The notes beneath the pieces were generated by a model. It saw nothing but the letters and a program-made list of their open reading frames with translations. It was not told the DNA's origin and did not search any database. A stretch of DNA of 64,000 bases from Roseiarcus sp963816065 (GTDB taxonomy: Bacteria; Pseudomonadota; Alphaproteobacteria; Rhizobiales; Beijerinckiaceae), in NCBI GenBank assembly GCA_963816065.1, contig CAWFJG010000019.1, positions 124,001 to 188,000 on the forward strand, written 5' to 3'. Every line of letters starts with the position of its first letter. Positions within the stretch are counted from its first letter, which is position 1. Shown in pieces: positions 1 to 8,947 of the stretch. The translations under genes were made by a program, and so were the position numbers.

Positions 1-1
1 G

Positions 2-310
2 CGGGAGGACTGGTCGATCCTGCGCGCTCTTTCCGACGCGCTCGGGGCGAGGCTGCCCTACGATTCGCTGACGCAATTGCGCGCGGCTCTTGCGGCCGCC
101 CATCCGCATCTCGTGCGGTTCGACCAGGCCGCGCCAGCTGATCCGGCTGCGCTCGCGGCGCTTGCCGCGCTTGGCGGCGGGGTCGATCGGGCGCCGTTTC
201 GATCGCCCATCGAGGATTTCTACCTCACCAACCCGATTGCGCGCGCCTCGCGCGTCATGGCCGAATGCTCGGCCCTGGCGCAGGGTCGGGCGCGTCAAGC
301 CGCGGAATAG
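2..310 (+). CDS. nuoG: NADH-quinone oxidoreductase subunit G, C-terminal fragment
   Basis: Only the last ~102 codons are in the window; the reading frame is open from base 2. The tail DFYLTNPIARAS followed by MAECSALA is the characteristic C-terminus of alphaproteobacterial NuoG, the large iron-sulfur/molybdopterin-fold subunit of the complex I peripheral arm. It stops six bases before the nuoH start, consistent with one operon. The cluster-binding N-terminal domains lie outside the window. Confidence 0.9.
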   Translation, partial: REDWSILRALSDALGARLPYDSLTQLRAALAAAHPHLVRFDQAAPADPAALAALAALGGGVDRAPFRSPIEDFYLTNPIARASRVMAECSALAQGRARQAAE

Positions 311-316
311 GCGCCG

Positions 317-1492
317 ATGAGCAGCGCATCGCCAACCCGACCCGACCCATCGTCGCACCTGATCGCGATCTTCGTCGGGGCCACGCTCGTGGCGGCCATC
401 GTCGTTGTGGGACTCCTTTGGCTTTTGATCAGCGGCGGCTATTTCGCCTCCTTCGGCCACTGGCTGCACGAGAGCAGCATCGGGACGGCCCTGCGCTACA
501 TCATCGAGAGCCTCGTCCTGCTGGTCTGCCTGCTGTTGTCGACCGCGGTGTTGATCTATCTCGAGCGCAAGATCTGGGGTGCGGTGCACATTCGGCGCGG
601 CCCAAACGTCGTCGGCCCCTGGGGCGTCCTGCAGCCTTTCGCCGATTTCGGCAAGTTCATCATCAAGGAGCCGGTGATCCCGTCGAGCGCCAACAAAGGC
701 GTGTTCGTCATGGCGCCGCTTGTGTCGGTGATCCTGGCGATTGCCGCATGGGCGGTCATCCCGGTCGCCGACGGCTGGGTGATCGCCGACATCAATGTCG
801 GCATCCTTTATCTGTTCGCGGTGTCGTCGCTCGGGGTCTACGGCATCATCATGGCCGGCTGGGCGTCGAACTCGAAATATCCGCTCTTGTCTGCGCTTCG
901 CTCAGCCGCCCAGATGGTCTCCTACGAGGTGTCGATCGGCTTCGTCATTGTGACGGTGCTGATGTGCGCCGGCTCGCTGAACCTCACCGACATCGTTCGG
1001 GCGCAGGACTCGCGGTTCGGTTTTCTCGGCTGGTACTGGCTGCCGCTCCTGCCGATGTTCATCATATTCTTCGTCTCGGCGCTGGCTGAGACCAACCGCC
1101 CGCCGTTCGACCTGACGGAGGCCGAGTCTGAACTCGTCGCCGGCTACTCGGTCGAGTATTCCGCGTCGCTGTTTCTGCTGCAGTTCCTTACAGAGCTGGT
1201 TGCGGTGCTGACCATGTCGTCGATGACGACCGTGCTGTTCCTCGGCGGGTGGCTGTCGCCGCTGCCCTTCCCGCCCTTTACCTGGATCCCCGGGGTGTTC
1301 TGGTTCCTGTTCAAGGCGTGGAGCGTGGTGTTCTGCTTCTCGATGGTGAAGGCTTTCGTGCCTCGCTATCGCTATGACCAGCTGATGCGGCTCGGGTGGA
1401 AAGTTTTCCTGCCGATCTCTCTATTCATGGTGGTGCTGGTCGCCGCCGTGCTCGAGTTCACCGGCCTAGGCGCCAATGTATCGAGCGGCTAA
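317..1492 (+). CDS. nuoH: NADH-quinone oxidoreductase subunit H
   Basis: Membrane subunit of complex I that joins the peripheral arm to the membrane arm and helps form the quinone chamber. 391 aa with about eight membrane segments. LIYLERKIWG near residue 80 and the acidic loop ETNRPPFDLTE followed by ELVAGY near residue 255 are family hallmarks. It is longer than the usual ~340 aa because of an extra N-terminal stretch of about 50 residues including a hydrophobic segment; a later start is possible but no better ribosome site was seen. Sits between nuoG and nuoI. Confidence 0.96.
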   Translation: MSSASPTRPDPSSHLIAIFVGATLVAAIVVVGLLWLLISGGYFASFGHWLHESSIGTALRYIIESLVLLVCLLLSTAVLIYLERKIWGAVHIRRGPNVVGPWGVLQPFADFGKFIIKEPVIPSSANKGVFVMAPLVSVILAIAAWAVIPVADGWVIADINVGILYLFAVSSLGVYGIIMAGWASNSKYPLLSALRSAAQMVSYEVSIGFVIVTVLMCAGSLNLTDIVRAQDSRFGFLGWYWLPLLPMFIIFFVSALAETNRPPFDLTEAESELVAGYSVEYSASLFLLQFLTELVAVLTMSSMTTVLFLGGWLSPLPFPPFTWIPGVFWFLFKAWSVVFCFSMVKAFVPRYRYDQLMRLGWKVFLPISLFMVVLVAAVLEFTGLGANVSSG

Positions 1493-1506
1493 CGGAGGAG
1501 AAGACC

Positions 1507-2001
1507 ATGGCTCTCAGGCTCGCGCAATCCGCCCGCTCGCTATTCCTCGCCGAATTCTTCGCGGCCTTTGCGCTCTCGATCCGCTATATGTTCAAGCCGA
1601 AAGTGACGCTCAACTATCCGCACGAGAAGTCGCCGCTGTCGCCGCGCTTTCGGGGGGAGCACGCCCTCAGGCGCTATCCAAATGGGGAAGAGCGTTGTAT
1701 CGCCTGCAAGCTGTGCGAAGCGATCTGCCCGGCGCAGGCGATCACCATCGAGGCAGGACCGCGACGCAACGACGGCACGCGGCGAACGACCCGCTACGAC
1801 ATCGACATGACGAAGTGCATCTACTGCGGCTTCTGCCAAGAGGCCTGCCCGGTGGATGCGATCGTCGAGGGACCGAATTTCGAATTCTCCACCGAAACCC
1901 GCGAGGAGTTGTTCTACGACAAGGACCGGCTGCTCGCGAACGGCGCGCGATGGGAGCGCGAACTGGCGCGCAACATCGCAATGGACGCGCCGTATCGATG
2001 A
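1507..2001 (+). CDS. nuoI: NADH-quinone oxidoreductase subunit I (2x[4Fe-4S])
   Basis: Peripheral-arm ferredoxin-like subunit carrying clusters N6a and N6b. 164 aa. Two cysteine motifs are visible, CIACKLCEAICP and CIYCGFCQEACP. The start at 1507 is chosen because GGAGGAGAAG lies just upstream and the protein then begins with the amphipathic N-terminal helix of the family; a longer in-frame extension would overlap nuoH. A 146-base gap without a gene follows before nuoJ, the widest gap in the operon. Confidence 0.96.
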   Translation: MALRLAQSARSLFLAEFFAAFALSIRYMFKPKVTLNYPHEKSPLSPRFRGEHALRRYPNGEERCIACKLCEAICPAQAITIEAGPRRNDGTRRTTRYDIDMTKCIYCGFCQEACPVDAIVEGPNFEFSTETREELFYDKDRLLANGARWERELARNIAMDAPYR

Positions 2002-2147
2002 CCTTTTTCTCGCGACCTCGCGGTCGCGACTGAGGGCTGGCGTGAAGGGCAATTGGGGATGGGGCTCTACCCTCATCCCGCGCATGGTGGCGAGCTTCCC
2101 GTTCGCGGGAGACCGACGTCGGGCGGGGTTTTGAAGAGGCTGGCGAA

Positions 2148-2747
2148 ATGGCCGAAGCGGTATTCTTCTGGATTTTCGCGACGATCCTGGTCGGATCGGC
2201 GTTTGCAGTCATTTTTGCCCGGAACCCGGTGCACTCGGTGCTGTTCCTGATCCTCGCGTTCGTGTCCGCGGCGGGACTCTTCCTCATTCTGGGGGCGGAG
2301 TTCCTCGCAATGATCCTGATCGTCGTCTATGTGGGGGCGGTGGCAGTGCTCTTCCTATTCATCGTCATGCTGCTCGACGTCGACTTCGCCCGCATGAAAC
2401 AGGGATTCGTGGAGTACCTGCCGCAGGGCCTTTTGATCGCCTTCGTCGTCGGCGCCGAACTCGTCTGGGTCGTCTCGGGGTGGGCCGGTTCCCCGAACGC
2501 CGCCGCACCCGCGACGCCCTCGGGCACGCTGTCCAACACTGCAGCGCTCGGCGAAGTGCTCTACACCCGCTATTTCTATTACTTCCAGGCGGCGGGCATG
2601 ATCCTGCTCACCGCTATGATCGGTGCGATCGTCATCACGCTGCAGCATAAGCCGCGCGTCAAGCGCCAGGACGTTGGGGCGCAGGTGGCGCGCTCCCCAG
2701 AGACCGCGGTCGAGTTGCGCAAGGTCCCTTCGCGCGCCGGCATCTGA
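2148..2747 (+). CDS. nuoJ: NADH-quinone oxidoreductase subunit J
   Basis: Antiporter-associated membrane subunit of complex I. 199 aa with five predicted membrane segments; VYVGAVAVLFLFIVMLLD in the third segment is the conserved NuoJ core. The C-terminal ~35 residues are hydrophilic and basic. Twelve bases separate it from nuoK. Confidence 0.95.
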   Translation: MAEAVFFWIFATILVGSAFAVIFARNPVHSVLFLILAFVSAAGLFLILGAEFLAMILIVVYVGAVAVLFLFIVMLLDVDFARMKQGFVEYLPQGLLIAFVVGAELVWVVSGWAGSPNAAAPATPSGTLSNTAALGEVLYTRYFYYFQAAGMILLTAMIGAIVITLQHKPRVKRQDVGAQVARSPETAVELRKVPSRAGI

Positions 2748-2759
2748 AGGATCGATCTC

Positions 2760-3062
2760 ATGGACCTCTCCGCCTATCTGATCCTTGCGGCGATCGTGTT
2801 CACGATCGGCATCGCCGGCATCATCCTCAACCACAAGAACATCATCATCATCCTGATGTCCGTCGAACTGATCCTGCTTGCGGTCAACATCAACCTCGTC
2901 GCCTTCTCGACCTTCAAGGGCGATATGACGGGACAGGCCTTCGCGCTGTTCATCCTGACGGTCGCCGCGGCTGAGGCGGCGATCGGCCTCGCGGTCCTGG
3001 TAGCCTATTACCGCAACCGCGGCTCGATCGCGGTCGAAGACATTAATTCGCTGAAGGGCTGA
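2760..3062 (+). CDS. nuoK: NADH-quinone oxidoreductase subunit K
   Basis: Small three-helix membrane subunit, exactly 100 aa, the usual family length. The conserved membrane-embedded glutamates are visible in MSVELILLAVN (helix 2) and AAAEAAIGLAVLVAYYR (helix 3), both needed for proton coupling in studied homologues. GGATC lies a few bases before the ATG; nuoL begins six bases after the stop. Confidence 0.97.
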   Translation: MDLSAYLILAAIVFTIGIAGIILNHKNIIIILMSVELILLAVNINLVAFSTFKGDMTGQAFALFILTVAAAEAAIGLAVLVAYYRNRGSIAVEDINSLKG

Positions 3063-3068
3063 GGGGCC

Positions 3069-5159
3069 ATGTACGACCTGATCGTCTTTCTTCCGCTCCT
3101 CGGCTTCCTGATCGCGGGCGGTTTCGGCCCTTGGATCGGGGCGCGCGGAGCGGAATACGTTACCTCCGGGTTTCTTGGGATCTGCTTCCTGCTTTCATGG
3201 ATTGCATTCTTCCAGGTCGCCGGAGGGGCGGGGGCGCATATCCCCGTCGCCAACTGGTTCACCTCGGGCAAGCTCGACGTCGCCTGGGCCTTGCGGATCG
3301 ACAGCCTGACGGCGGTGATGCTTGTGGTAGTGACGACGGTGTCGTTCGTCGTCCACGTCTATTCGATCGGCTACATGAGCGAGGATCCGTCGCGGCCACG
3401 TTTCTTCGCCTATCTGTCGCTGTTCACCTTCGCCATGCTGATGCTGGTGACCGCCGACAATCTCGTGCAGATGTTCTTTGGCTGGGAGGGCGTGGGTCTC
3501 ATGTCCTACCTCCTGATCGGCTTCTGGTATGAGCGGCCGTCGGCCAACGCGGCGGCGATCAAGGCCTTTGTCGTCAACCGCGTCGGCGACTTCGGCTTTG
3601 CGCTCGGCATCTTCATGACATTCACGCTTACCGGCTCGGTGACGTTCGACCAGGTGTTCGCCGCCGCCCCCGGCGTCGCAGGCAAGACTGTGCATTTCGT
3701 CGGCATCGACTGGAGCGCCTGGACGATCGCCTGCCTCCTCCTGTTCATGGGCGCGATGGGTAAGTCGGCGCAGTTCCTGCTGCACACCTGGCTGCCAGAC
3801 GCGATGGAAGGTCCGACGCCGGTCTCCGCCCTGATCCACGCCGCGACCATGGTCACCGCCGGCGTGTTCATGGTGGCGCGCCTGTCGCCGCTGTTCGAAT
3901 TGTCGTCCGCGGCGTTGAGCGTGGTGTTGATCGTCGGCGCGACCACGGCGTTTTTCGCCGCGACTGTGGGCCTGGTGCAGAACGACATCAAGCGGGTCAT
4001 CGCCTATTCAACCTGCTCGCAACTCGGCTACATGTTCGTTGGCCTTGGCGTCGGCGGCTACGGCCTCGGCATGTTCCACCTGTTCACCCACGCCTTCTTC
4101 AAGGCGCTCCTGTTCCTCAGCGCCGGCTCAGTCATAACGGCGATGCACCACGAGCAGGATATGCGCCGGATGGGCGGCCTCAGGAGGGAGATACCCTTCA
4201 CCTTCTGGATGATGATGATCGGCACGCTCGCCCTGACCGGCGTCGGCATTCCATTCACCTCAATCGGCTTCGCCGGCTTTGTCTCGAAGGACCCGATCAT
4301 CGAAGCGGCCTTCGCCTCGCAGCGTTACGGCTCCGTCTACGCCTTCTGGTGCGTGGCGATCGCGGCCGGATTCACCTCGTTTTATTCCTGGCGTCTGATC
4401 TTCATGACCTTTTTCGGCAAGCGGGGCGACTTTGCCGCTTGGCTCCCGCCAGAGCGCCATGAGGTCGACGCGCGGGCGCACGACGAGCCGGATCTTACCC
4501 ATCCGGTTCCCGCCGACCACGCCCGCGTGGCGCACGACGATACGACGGCGAATCCGCGTCATGACGCCCATGATCACGAGCACGAGGCGCATCCTACCCA
4601 TGAGTTGCCGCCGGTCATGCTGATCCCGCTCGCGATCCTGGCGCTTGGCGCCACGTTCGCCGGTATTGCGTTCCGTCACGGGTTCATTGGCGAGGGCGCC
4701 TTGGATTTCTGGCGCAATTCATTGTTCCTCGGGCATGAGAACGACATCCTCGAGAGGATGGAACATGTCCCCGCCCTTGTCTCGCTGTCGCCGACCGTGT
4801 TCATGATTATTGGCCTTCTCATCGCGTACTACCTGTACATCCTCGACAAGAAGGCGCCCGAGCGGCTCGCGGCGACGTTCCCGGCTCTCTACAACTTCCT
4901 GCTCAACAAGTGGTACTTCGACGAGCTCTACGATTTCCTGTTCGTCCGTCCCGCCTTCGCGATCGGCCGCGCGCTCTGGAAGGGCGGCGATGGGGCGGTC
5001 ATCGATGGTCTCGGGCCGGACGGCGTGTCGGCCCGGGTCCTCGACGTGACTCGCGGCGCGGTCCGCCTGCAGTCCGGCTACATCTATCAATATGCCTTCG
5101 CGATGCTGCTCGGGGCGGCCGCGTTCGCGACCTGGTACCTGTTCTGGGGGACTCGCTGA
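3069..5159 (+). CDS. nuoL: NADH-quinone oxidoreductase subunit L
   Basis: Distal antiporter-like proton-pumping subunit with the long lateral helix. 696 aa. The family core is clear: FFGWEGVGLMSYLLIGFWY, KSAQFLLHTWLPDAMEGPTP, NDIKRVIAYSTCSQLGYM. Between about residues 465 and 515 there is a hydrophilic linker very rich in histidine and aspartate (HDAHDHEHEAH), typical of rhizobial NuoL. The stop overlaps the nuoM start (TGATG), implying translational coupling. Confidence 0.97.
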   Translation: MYDLIVFLPLLGFLIAGGFGPWIGARGAEYVTSGFLGICFLLSWIAFFQVAGGAGAHIPVANWFTSGKLDVAWALRIDSLTAVMLVVVTTVSFVVHVYSIGYMSEDPSRPRFFAYLSLFTFAMLMLVTADNLVQMFFGWEGVGLMSYLLIGFWYERPSANAAAIKAFVVNRVGDFGFALGIFMTFTLTGSVTFDQVFAAAPGVAGKTVHFVGIDWSAWTIACLLLFMGAMGKSAQFLLHTWLPDAMEGPTPVSALIHAATMVTAGVFMVARLSPLFELSSAALSVVLIVGATTAFFAATVGLVQNDIKRVIAYSTCSQLGYMFVGLGVGGYGLGMFHLFTHAFFKALLFLSAGSVITAMHHEQDMRRMGGLRREIPFTFWMMMIGTLALTGVGIPFTSIGFAGFVSKDPIIEAAFASQRYGSVYAFWCVAIAAGFTSFYSWRLIFMTFFGKRGDFAAWLPPERHEVDARAHDEPDLTHPVPADHARVAHDDTTANPRHDAHDHEHEAHPTHELPPVMLIPLAILALGATFAGIAFRHGFIGEGALDFWRNSLFLGHENDILERMEHVPALVSLSPTVFMIIGLLIAYYLYILDKKAPERLAATFPALYNFLLNKWYFDELYDFLFVRPAFAIGRALWKGGDGAVIDGLGPDGVSARVLDVTRGAVRLQSGYIYQYAFAMLLGAAAFATWYLFWGTR

Positions 5160-6658
5160 TGTCCGGTTCGTGGATCCTCTCGAGCCTCCTGATCCTGCCG
5201 CTGATCGGTGCGGCTTTCGTCCTGCTGCTGCCGGGAGACACGGCGGCGACGCGTCGAAACGCACGCTGGATTGCGCTTTTCGCCACCCTCATCACATTCG
5301 TCCTCAGCCTCGTCGCCTGGGGTCGGTTCGACCCCTCGCAGCCGGGATTCCAGCTTATCGAGCAACATGACTGGTTCTCGCACGTCATCCTCTACAAGCT
5401 CGGCGTCGATGGCGTCTCGATGCCGTTCGTCCTGCTGACCACCTTGCTGATGCCGATCGCCATCGCGGCGTCTTGGACGATCGAGATGCGGGTGAAGGAA
5501 TACATGATCGCCTTCCTTGCGCTCGAGACGCTGATGATCGGCGTGTTCGTCGCGCTCGACCTTGTGCTTTTCTACCTGTTCTTCGAGGGCGGCTTGATCC
5601 CGATGTTCTTGATCATCGGCATCTGGGGCCACGGCAATCGCGTCTATGCAGCGTTCAAGTTCTTTCTGTACACCTTCACCGGTTCGGTGCTGATGCTGCT
5701 CGCCATCATGGCGATGTATTGGACCGCCGGCACGACCGACATCACAGTGCTGCTCAAGACGGCGTTCGCGCCGCGGATGCAGACCTGGCTGTGGCTCGGC
5801 TTTTTTGCTTCGTTCGCGGTCAAGATGCCGATGTGGCCGGTCCACACCTGGTTGCCCGACGCCCACGTTGAGGCGCCGACGGCAGGCTCGGTCATCCTGG
5901 CGGCGATCCTGCTCAAGATGGGCGGCTACGGCTTCATCCGCTTCTCGCTGCCGATGTTCCCCGACGCGTCCCACTATTTCGCGCCGCTGGTCTTTACGCT
6001 GTCGGTGATCGCGATCGTCTACACCTCGCTGGTGGCGCTCGCGCAGGAGAACATGAAGAAGCTGATCGCCTATTCGTCGGTCGCCCACATGGGGTTTGTG
6101 ACGATGGGCATTTTCGCCGGCAACGCGCAGGGCGTGCAGGGCGCCGTCTACCTGATGATCAGCCACGGTCTGGTCTCGGGCGCGCTGTTCCTCTGCGTCG
6201 GCGTCCTCTATGACCGGACGCACAGCCTCGAGATCGCATCCTATGGCGGACTCGTGCAGCGGATGCCGCTCTACGCCTTGGCCTTCATGGTGTTCACCAT
6301 GGCCAATGTCGGCCTTCCGGGCACATCGGGGTTCGTCGGCGAGTTCCTGACGCTGATCGGCGCGTTCCAGTCCGACACCTGGGTCGCCTTCTTCGCGACG
6401 ACCGGCGTCATCCTCTCGGCGGCCTACGCGCTCTATCTCTATCGGCGAATTGTGTTCGGCGTCATCGAGAAGGGGAGCCTGAAGTCGATCCTCGATCTCG
6501 GCCCCCGCGAGATCGCCATGCTGGCGCCGCTCGGCGTGCTGGTGATCTACTACGGGGTGCATCCACAGCCGGTCATCGACGCGAGTTCCGCGTCCATCGA
6601 CGTGATCCTCAGGAGCTTCGAGACAGCCATAACGGCGACCAAGACCGCAGGGCTGTGA
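5159..6658 (+). CDS. nuoM: NADH-quinone oxidoreductase subunit M
   Basis: Antiporter-like proton-pumping membrane subunit, 499 aa, about 14 membrane segments. FFEGGLIPMFLIIGIWG holds the conserved helix-5 glutamate, and KMPMWPVHTWLPDAHVEAPT the helix-7/8 lysine and channel motif. The start at 5159 is set by the TGATG overlap with nuoL; the frame is open further upstream but that would lie inside nuoL. Forty bases separate it from nuoN. Confidence 0.97.
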   Translation: MSGSWILSSLLILPLIGAAFVLLLPGDTAATRRNARWIALFATLITFVLSLVAWGRFDPSQPGFQLIEQHDWFSHVILYKLGVDGVSMPFVLLTTLLMPIAIAASWTIEMRVKEYMIAFLALETLMIGVFVALDLVLFYLFFEGGLIPMFLIIGIWGHGNRVYAAFKFFLYTFTGSVLMLLAIMAMYWTAGTTDITVLLKTAFAPRMQTWLWLGFFASFAVKMPMWPVHTWLPDAHVEAPTAGSVILAAILLKMGGYGFIRFSLPMFPDASHYFAPLVFTLSVIAIVYTSLVALAQENMKKLIAYSSVAHMGFVTMGIFAGNAQGVQGAVYLMISHGLVSGALFLCVGVLYDRTHSLEIASYGGLVQRMPLYALAFMVFTMANVGLPGTSGFVGEFLTLIGAFQSDTWVAFFATTGVILSAAYALYLYRRIVFGVIEKGSLKSILDLGPREIAMLAPLGVLVIYYGVHPQPVIDASSASIDVILRSFETAITATKTAGL

Positions 6659-6698
6659 CGCCGCCCCGACTGAACCCGATCAAGAGAACGAGCGATCC

Positions 6699-8132
6699 AT
6701 GCACGAGACGGCCCTCTCTCTCCCGGTAGTCCTGCCCGAGGCGGTCCTCGCGCTAGGGACGCTCCTGCTCGTGCTCTACGGCGCGCTACGTGGCGAAAGG
6801 GCCTACAGTCTGGTCACCGAGGCGTCCGTCGCTCTGCTCGGGATCGTCTTCCTGATCGCGGTGTGGAAAACGCGACCGATGGGAATCACCTTTTACGGCG
6901 CCTTCGCCGATGATCCGTTTACCCGCTTCATGAGCGGGCTCGCCCTCATCGGCTCGCTGGTGACGCTGCTTCTGTCGCTCGAGTTCATGCGCAAGGAGCG
7001 GATCGCTGGCTTCGAGTTCCCGGTGCTGATCCTGCTCTCGACCCTCGGCATGCTGATGCTGATCGCAGCCAACGACTTCATCGCGCTCTATCTCGGCCTC
7101 GAACTGATGAGCCTTGCGCTCTACGTGATTGCGGCCTACCGCCGCCACGACCTGCGCGCGACCGAAGCCGGCCTGAAATACTTCGTTCTCGGCGCACTTT
7201 CGTCCGGCATGCTGCTCTACGGGATTTCGCTCATCTACGGCTACGCGGGCTCGGTGACATTCCGCGCCGTCGCGGCGGCGGTGCACGATCATCACAGCAT
7301 GGGCGTGCTGTTCGGTCTCGTCTTTGTGCTGGCGGGCCTTGCCTTCAAGATTTCCGCCGTGCCGTTCCATATGTGGACGCCCGACGTGTACGAGGGCGCG
7401 CCGACTCCGGTGACCACGTTCTTTGCCTCGGCCCCCAAGATCGCCGCAATGGCGGTGCTGGTGCGCGTCGTCTTTTCAGCCTTCCCGGGAATTGCCGGCG
7501 ACTGGCGTCAGATCCTCGTTTTCGTATCGATCGCCTCGATGGGACTCGGCGCTTTCGCCGCCATCGGTCAGCGCAACATCAAGCGGCTGATGGCCTATTC
7601 GTCGATCGGCCACATGGGCTTCGCCCTCGTCGGACTCGCCTCCGGTACAGTCGAGGGCGCGCAGAGCGTGATCGTCTACATGTCGATCTACGTCGTGATG
7701 ACGCTCGGGACCTTCGCCGCGATCCTCTCGATGCGCCGCGATGGCGTTGCAGTGGAGACGATCAACGATCTCGCCGGCCTCGCCCGCACGGATTCGGTGA
7801 TGGCGTTTTTCCTCGCCACGATGATGTTCTCGTTGGCCGGCGTCCCGCCGCTCGCCGGCTTCTTCGCCAAGTTCTATGTGTTCGCGGCGGCGATCAAGGC
7901 CGATCTCTATGGTCTGGCTGTTATCGGCGTGCTGTTCAGCGCGGTGGGCGCCTACTATTACCTGAGGATCGTCAAGTTAATGTATTTCGACGAGCCGGCC
8001 GTGGCGTTCGACCAGCCAGGCGTCGTCGCCCGCAGCGTGCTGGCCTTGGCGGCGGTCCTGATCATCGCCTTCGTGCTTGCTCCCTCGCTCTTGACCAACG
8101 CCGCCATGGCGGCGGCGCAAACGCTGTTTTGA
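6699..8132 (+). CDS. nuoN: NADH-quinone oxidoreductase subunit N
   Basis: Third antiporter-like subunit of complex I and the last gene of the nuo operon. 477 aa. LGLELMSLALYVIAAY, KISAVPFHMWTPDVYEGAPT and NIKRLMAYSSIGHMGFALVG match the family. The stop overlaps a TTG start for birA, so the operon probably continues into birA and ribonuclease J. Confidence 0.97.
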   Translation: MHETALSLPVVLPEAVLALGTLLLVLYGALRGERAYSLVTEASVALLGIVFLIAVWKTRPMGITFYGAFADDPFTRFMSGLALIGSLVTLLLSLEFMRKERIAGFEFPVLILLSTLGMLMLIAANDFIALYLGLELMSLALYVIAAYRRHDLRATEAGLKYFVLGALSSGMLLYGISLIYGYAGSVTFRAVAAAVHDHHSMGVLFGLVFVLAGLAFKISAVPFHMWTPDVYEGAPTPVTTFFASAPKIAAMAVLVRVVFSAFPGIAGDWRQILVFVSIASMGLGAFAAIGQRNIKRLMAYSSIGHMGFALVGLASGTVEGAQSVIVYMSIYVVMTLGTFAAILSMRRDGVAVETINDLAGLARTDSVMAFFLATMMFSLAGVPPLAGFFAKFYVFAAAIKADLYGLAVIGVLFSAVGAYYYLRIVKLMYFDEPAVAFDQPGVVARSVLALAAVLIIAFVLAPSLLTNAAMAAAQTLF

Positions 8133-8947
8133 GCATTGCCGCCACGCGGGGGGCCGCGCCGTTCGGATGGCGGATCGACCGCCTCGAAACGATCGACTCG
8201 ACCAACGCCGAGGCGCGCCGTCGCGCAGTCTCTGGCGATGCCGGCCGGCTGTGGATCGTCGCGGGCGAGCAGAGCGCCGGTCGCGGGCGGCGAGGCCGCG
8301 GCTGGGTCTCGCCCACGGGCAATCTCCATGCGAGCGCGCTGTTGATCGATCCCTGCCCGCAGCGCCGTTCGCCGCAAATGGGCTTCGTCGCCGGCGTGGC
8401 CCTTGTCCGCGCGGCCGCGGACCTGGGCGCGGCGAGGGTGCGTCTCAAATGGCCGAACGATCTCCTCATCGGCGCCGCCAAATGCGCCGGCATACTGCTC
8501 GAGGGCTCGGCGCTTCCCGACCGTAGGCTCGCGTGTGTTGTCGGGATTGGAGTCAACTGCCTCCACGCGCCGGAGGGGGTCGGCTACCCGACCGTGACGC
8601 TCCGGCGCGACGACGGCCGTGCGATCGAGGCCTCCGCGCTTCTCGAGCGGATTTTCGCGCGATTTGACGAGGCGCTCGATCTCTGGGCTGCAGGCGAAGG
8701 ATTTCCTGCGGTTCGCGCGGCGTGGCTCGATCATGCGGCAGGACTTGGAACTGTCGTCAGAATCGACGGCGTCGGCGGCCGGCGCGAGGGCGTCTTCGAA
8801 GGACTTGACGCGGACGGCCGATTGCTGTTTCGCGGGGAGGGCGGAACCGAGGCGATCGAGGCCGCCGACCTCTGGATATCGCCGGAACCGGATGACGCGG
8901 CGCTCGCGGCGCCGCCCGGTTCGCCCGTGCGGGAAGGCCCAGCGTAA
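8129..8947 (+). CDS. birA: Biotin--[acetyl-CoA-carboxylase] ligase
   Basis: Attaches biotin to the carrier domain of acetyl-CoA carboxylase and related enzymes. 272 aa if it starts at the TTG (8129) overlapping the nuoN stop. GRGRRGRGW, the biotinyl-AMP loop, and KWPNDLL, the catalytic lysine segment, are present, followed by GIGVN and a C-terminal SH3-like cap. No N-terminal helix-turn-helix, so this is the enzyme-only class and not the E. coli-type repressor. Its TAA abuts the rnj ATG directly. The birA-rnj-mce order after nuoN is standard in Hyphomicrobiales. Confidence 0.93.
   Translation: MSIAATRGAAPFGWRIDRLETIDSTNAEARRRAVSGDAGRLWIVAGEQSAGRGRRGRGWVSPTGNLHASALLIDPCPQRRSPQMGFVAGVALVRAAADLGAARVRLKWPNDLLIGAAKCAGILLEGSALPDRRLACVVGIGVNCLHAPEGVGYPTVTLRRDDGRAIEASALLERIFARFDEALDLWAAGEGFPAVRAAWLDHAAGLGTVVRIDGVGGRREGVFEGLDADGRLLFRGEGGTEAIEAADLWISPEPDDAALAAPPGSPVREGPA

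Noticed and set aside
2002..2147. Possible extra gene between nuoI and nuoJ
   Set aside because: The 146 bases contain short frames only. They look like an intergenic insertion (GGGCTCTACCCTCATCC-type sequence), not a gene.
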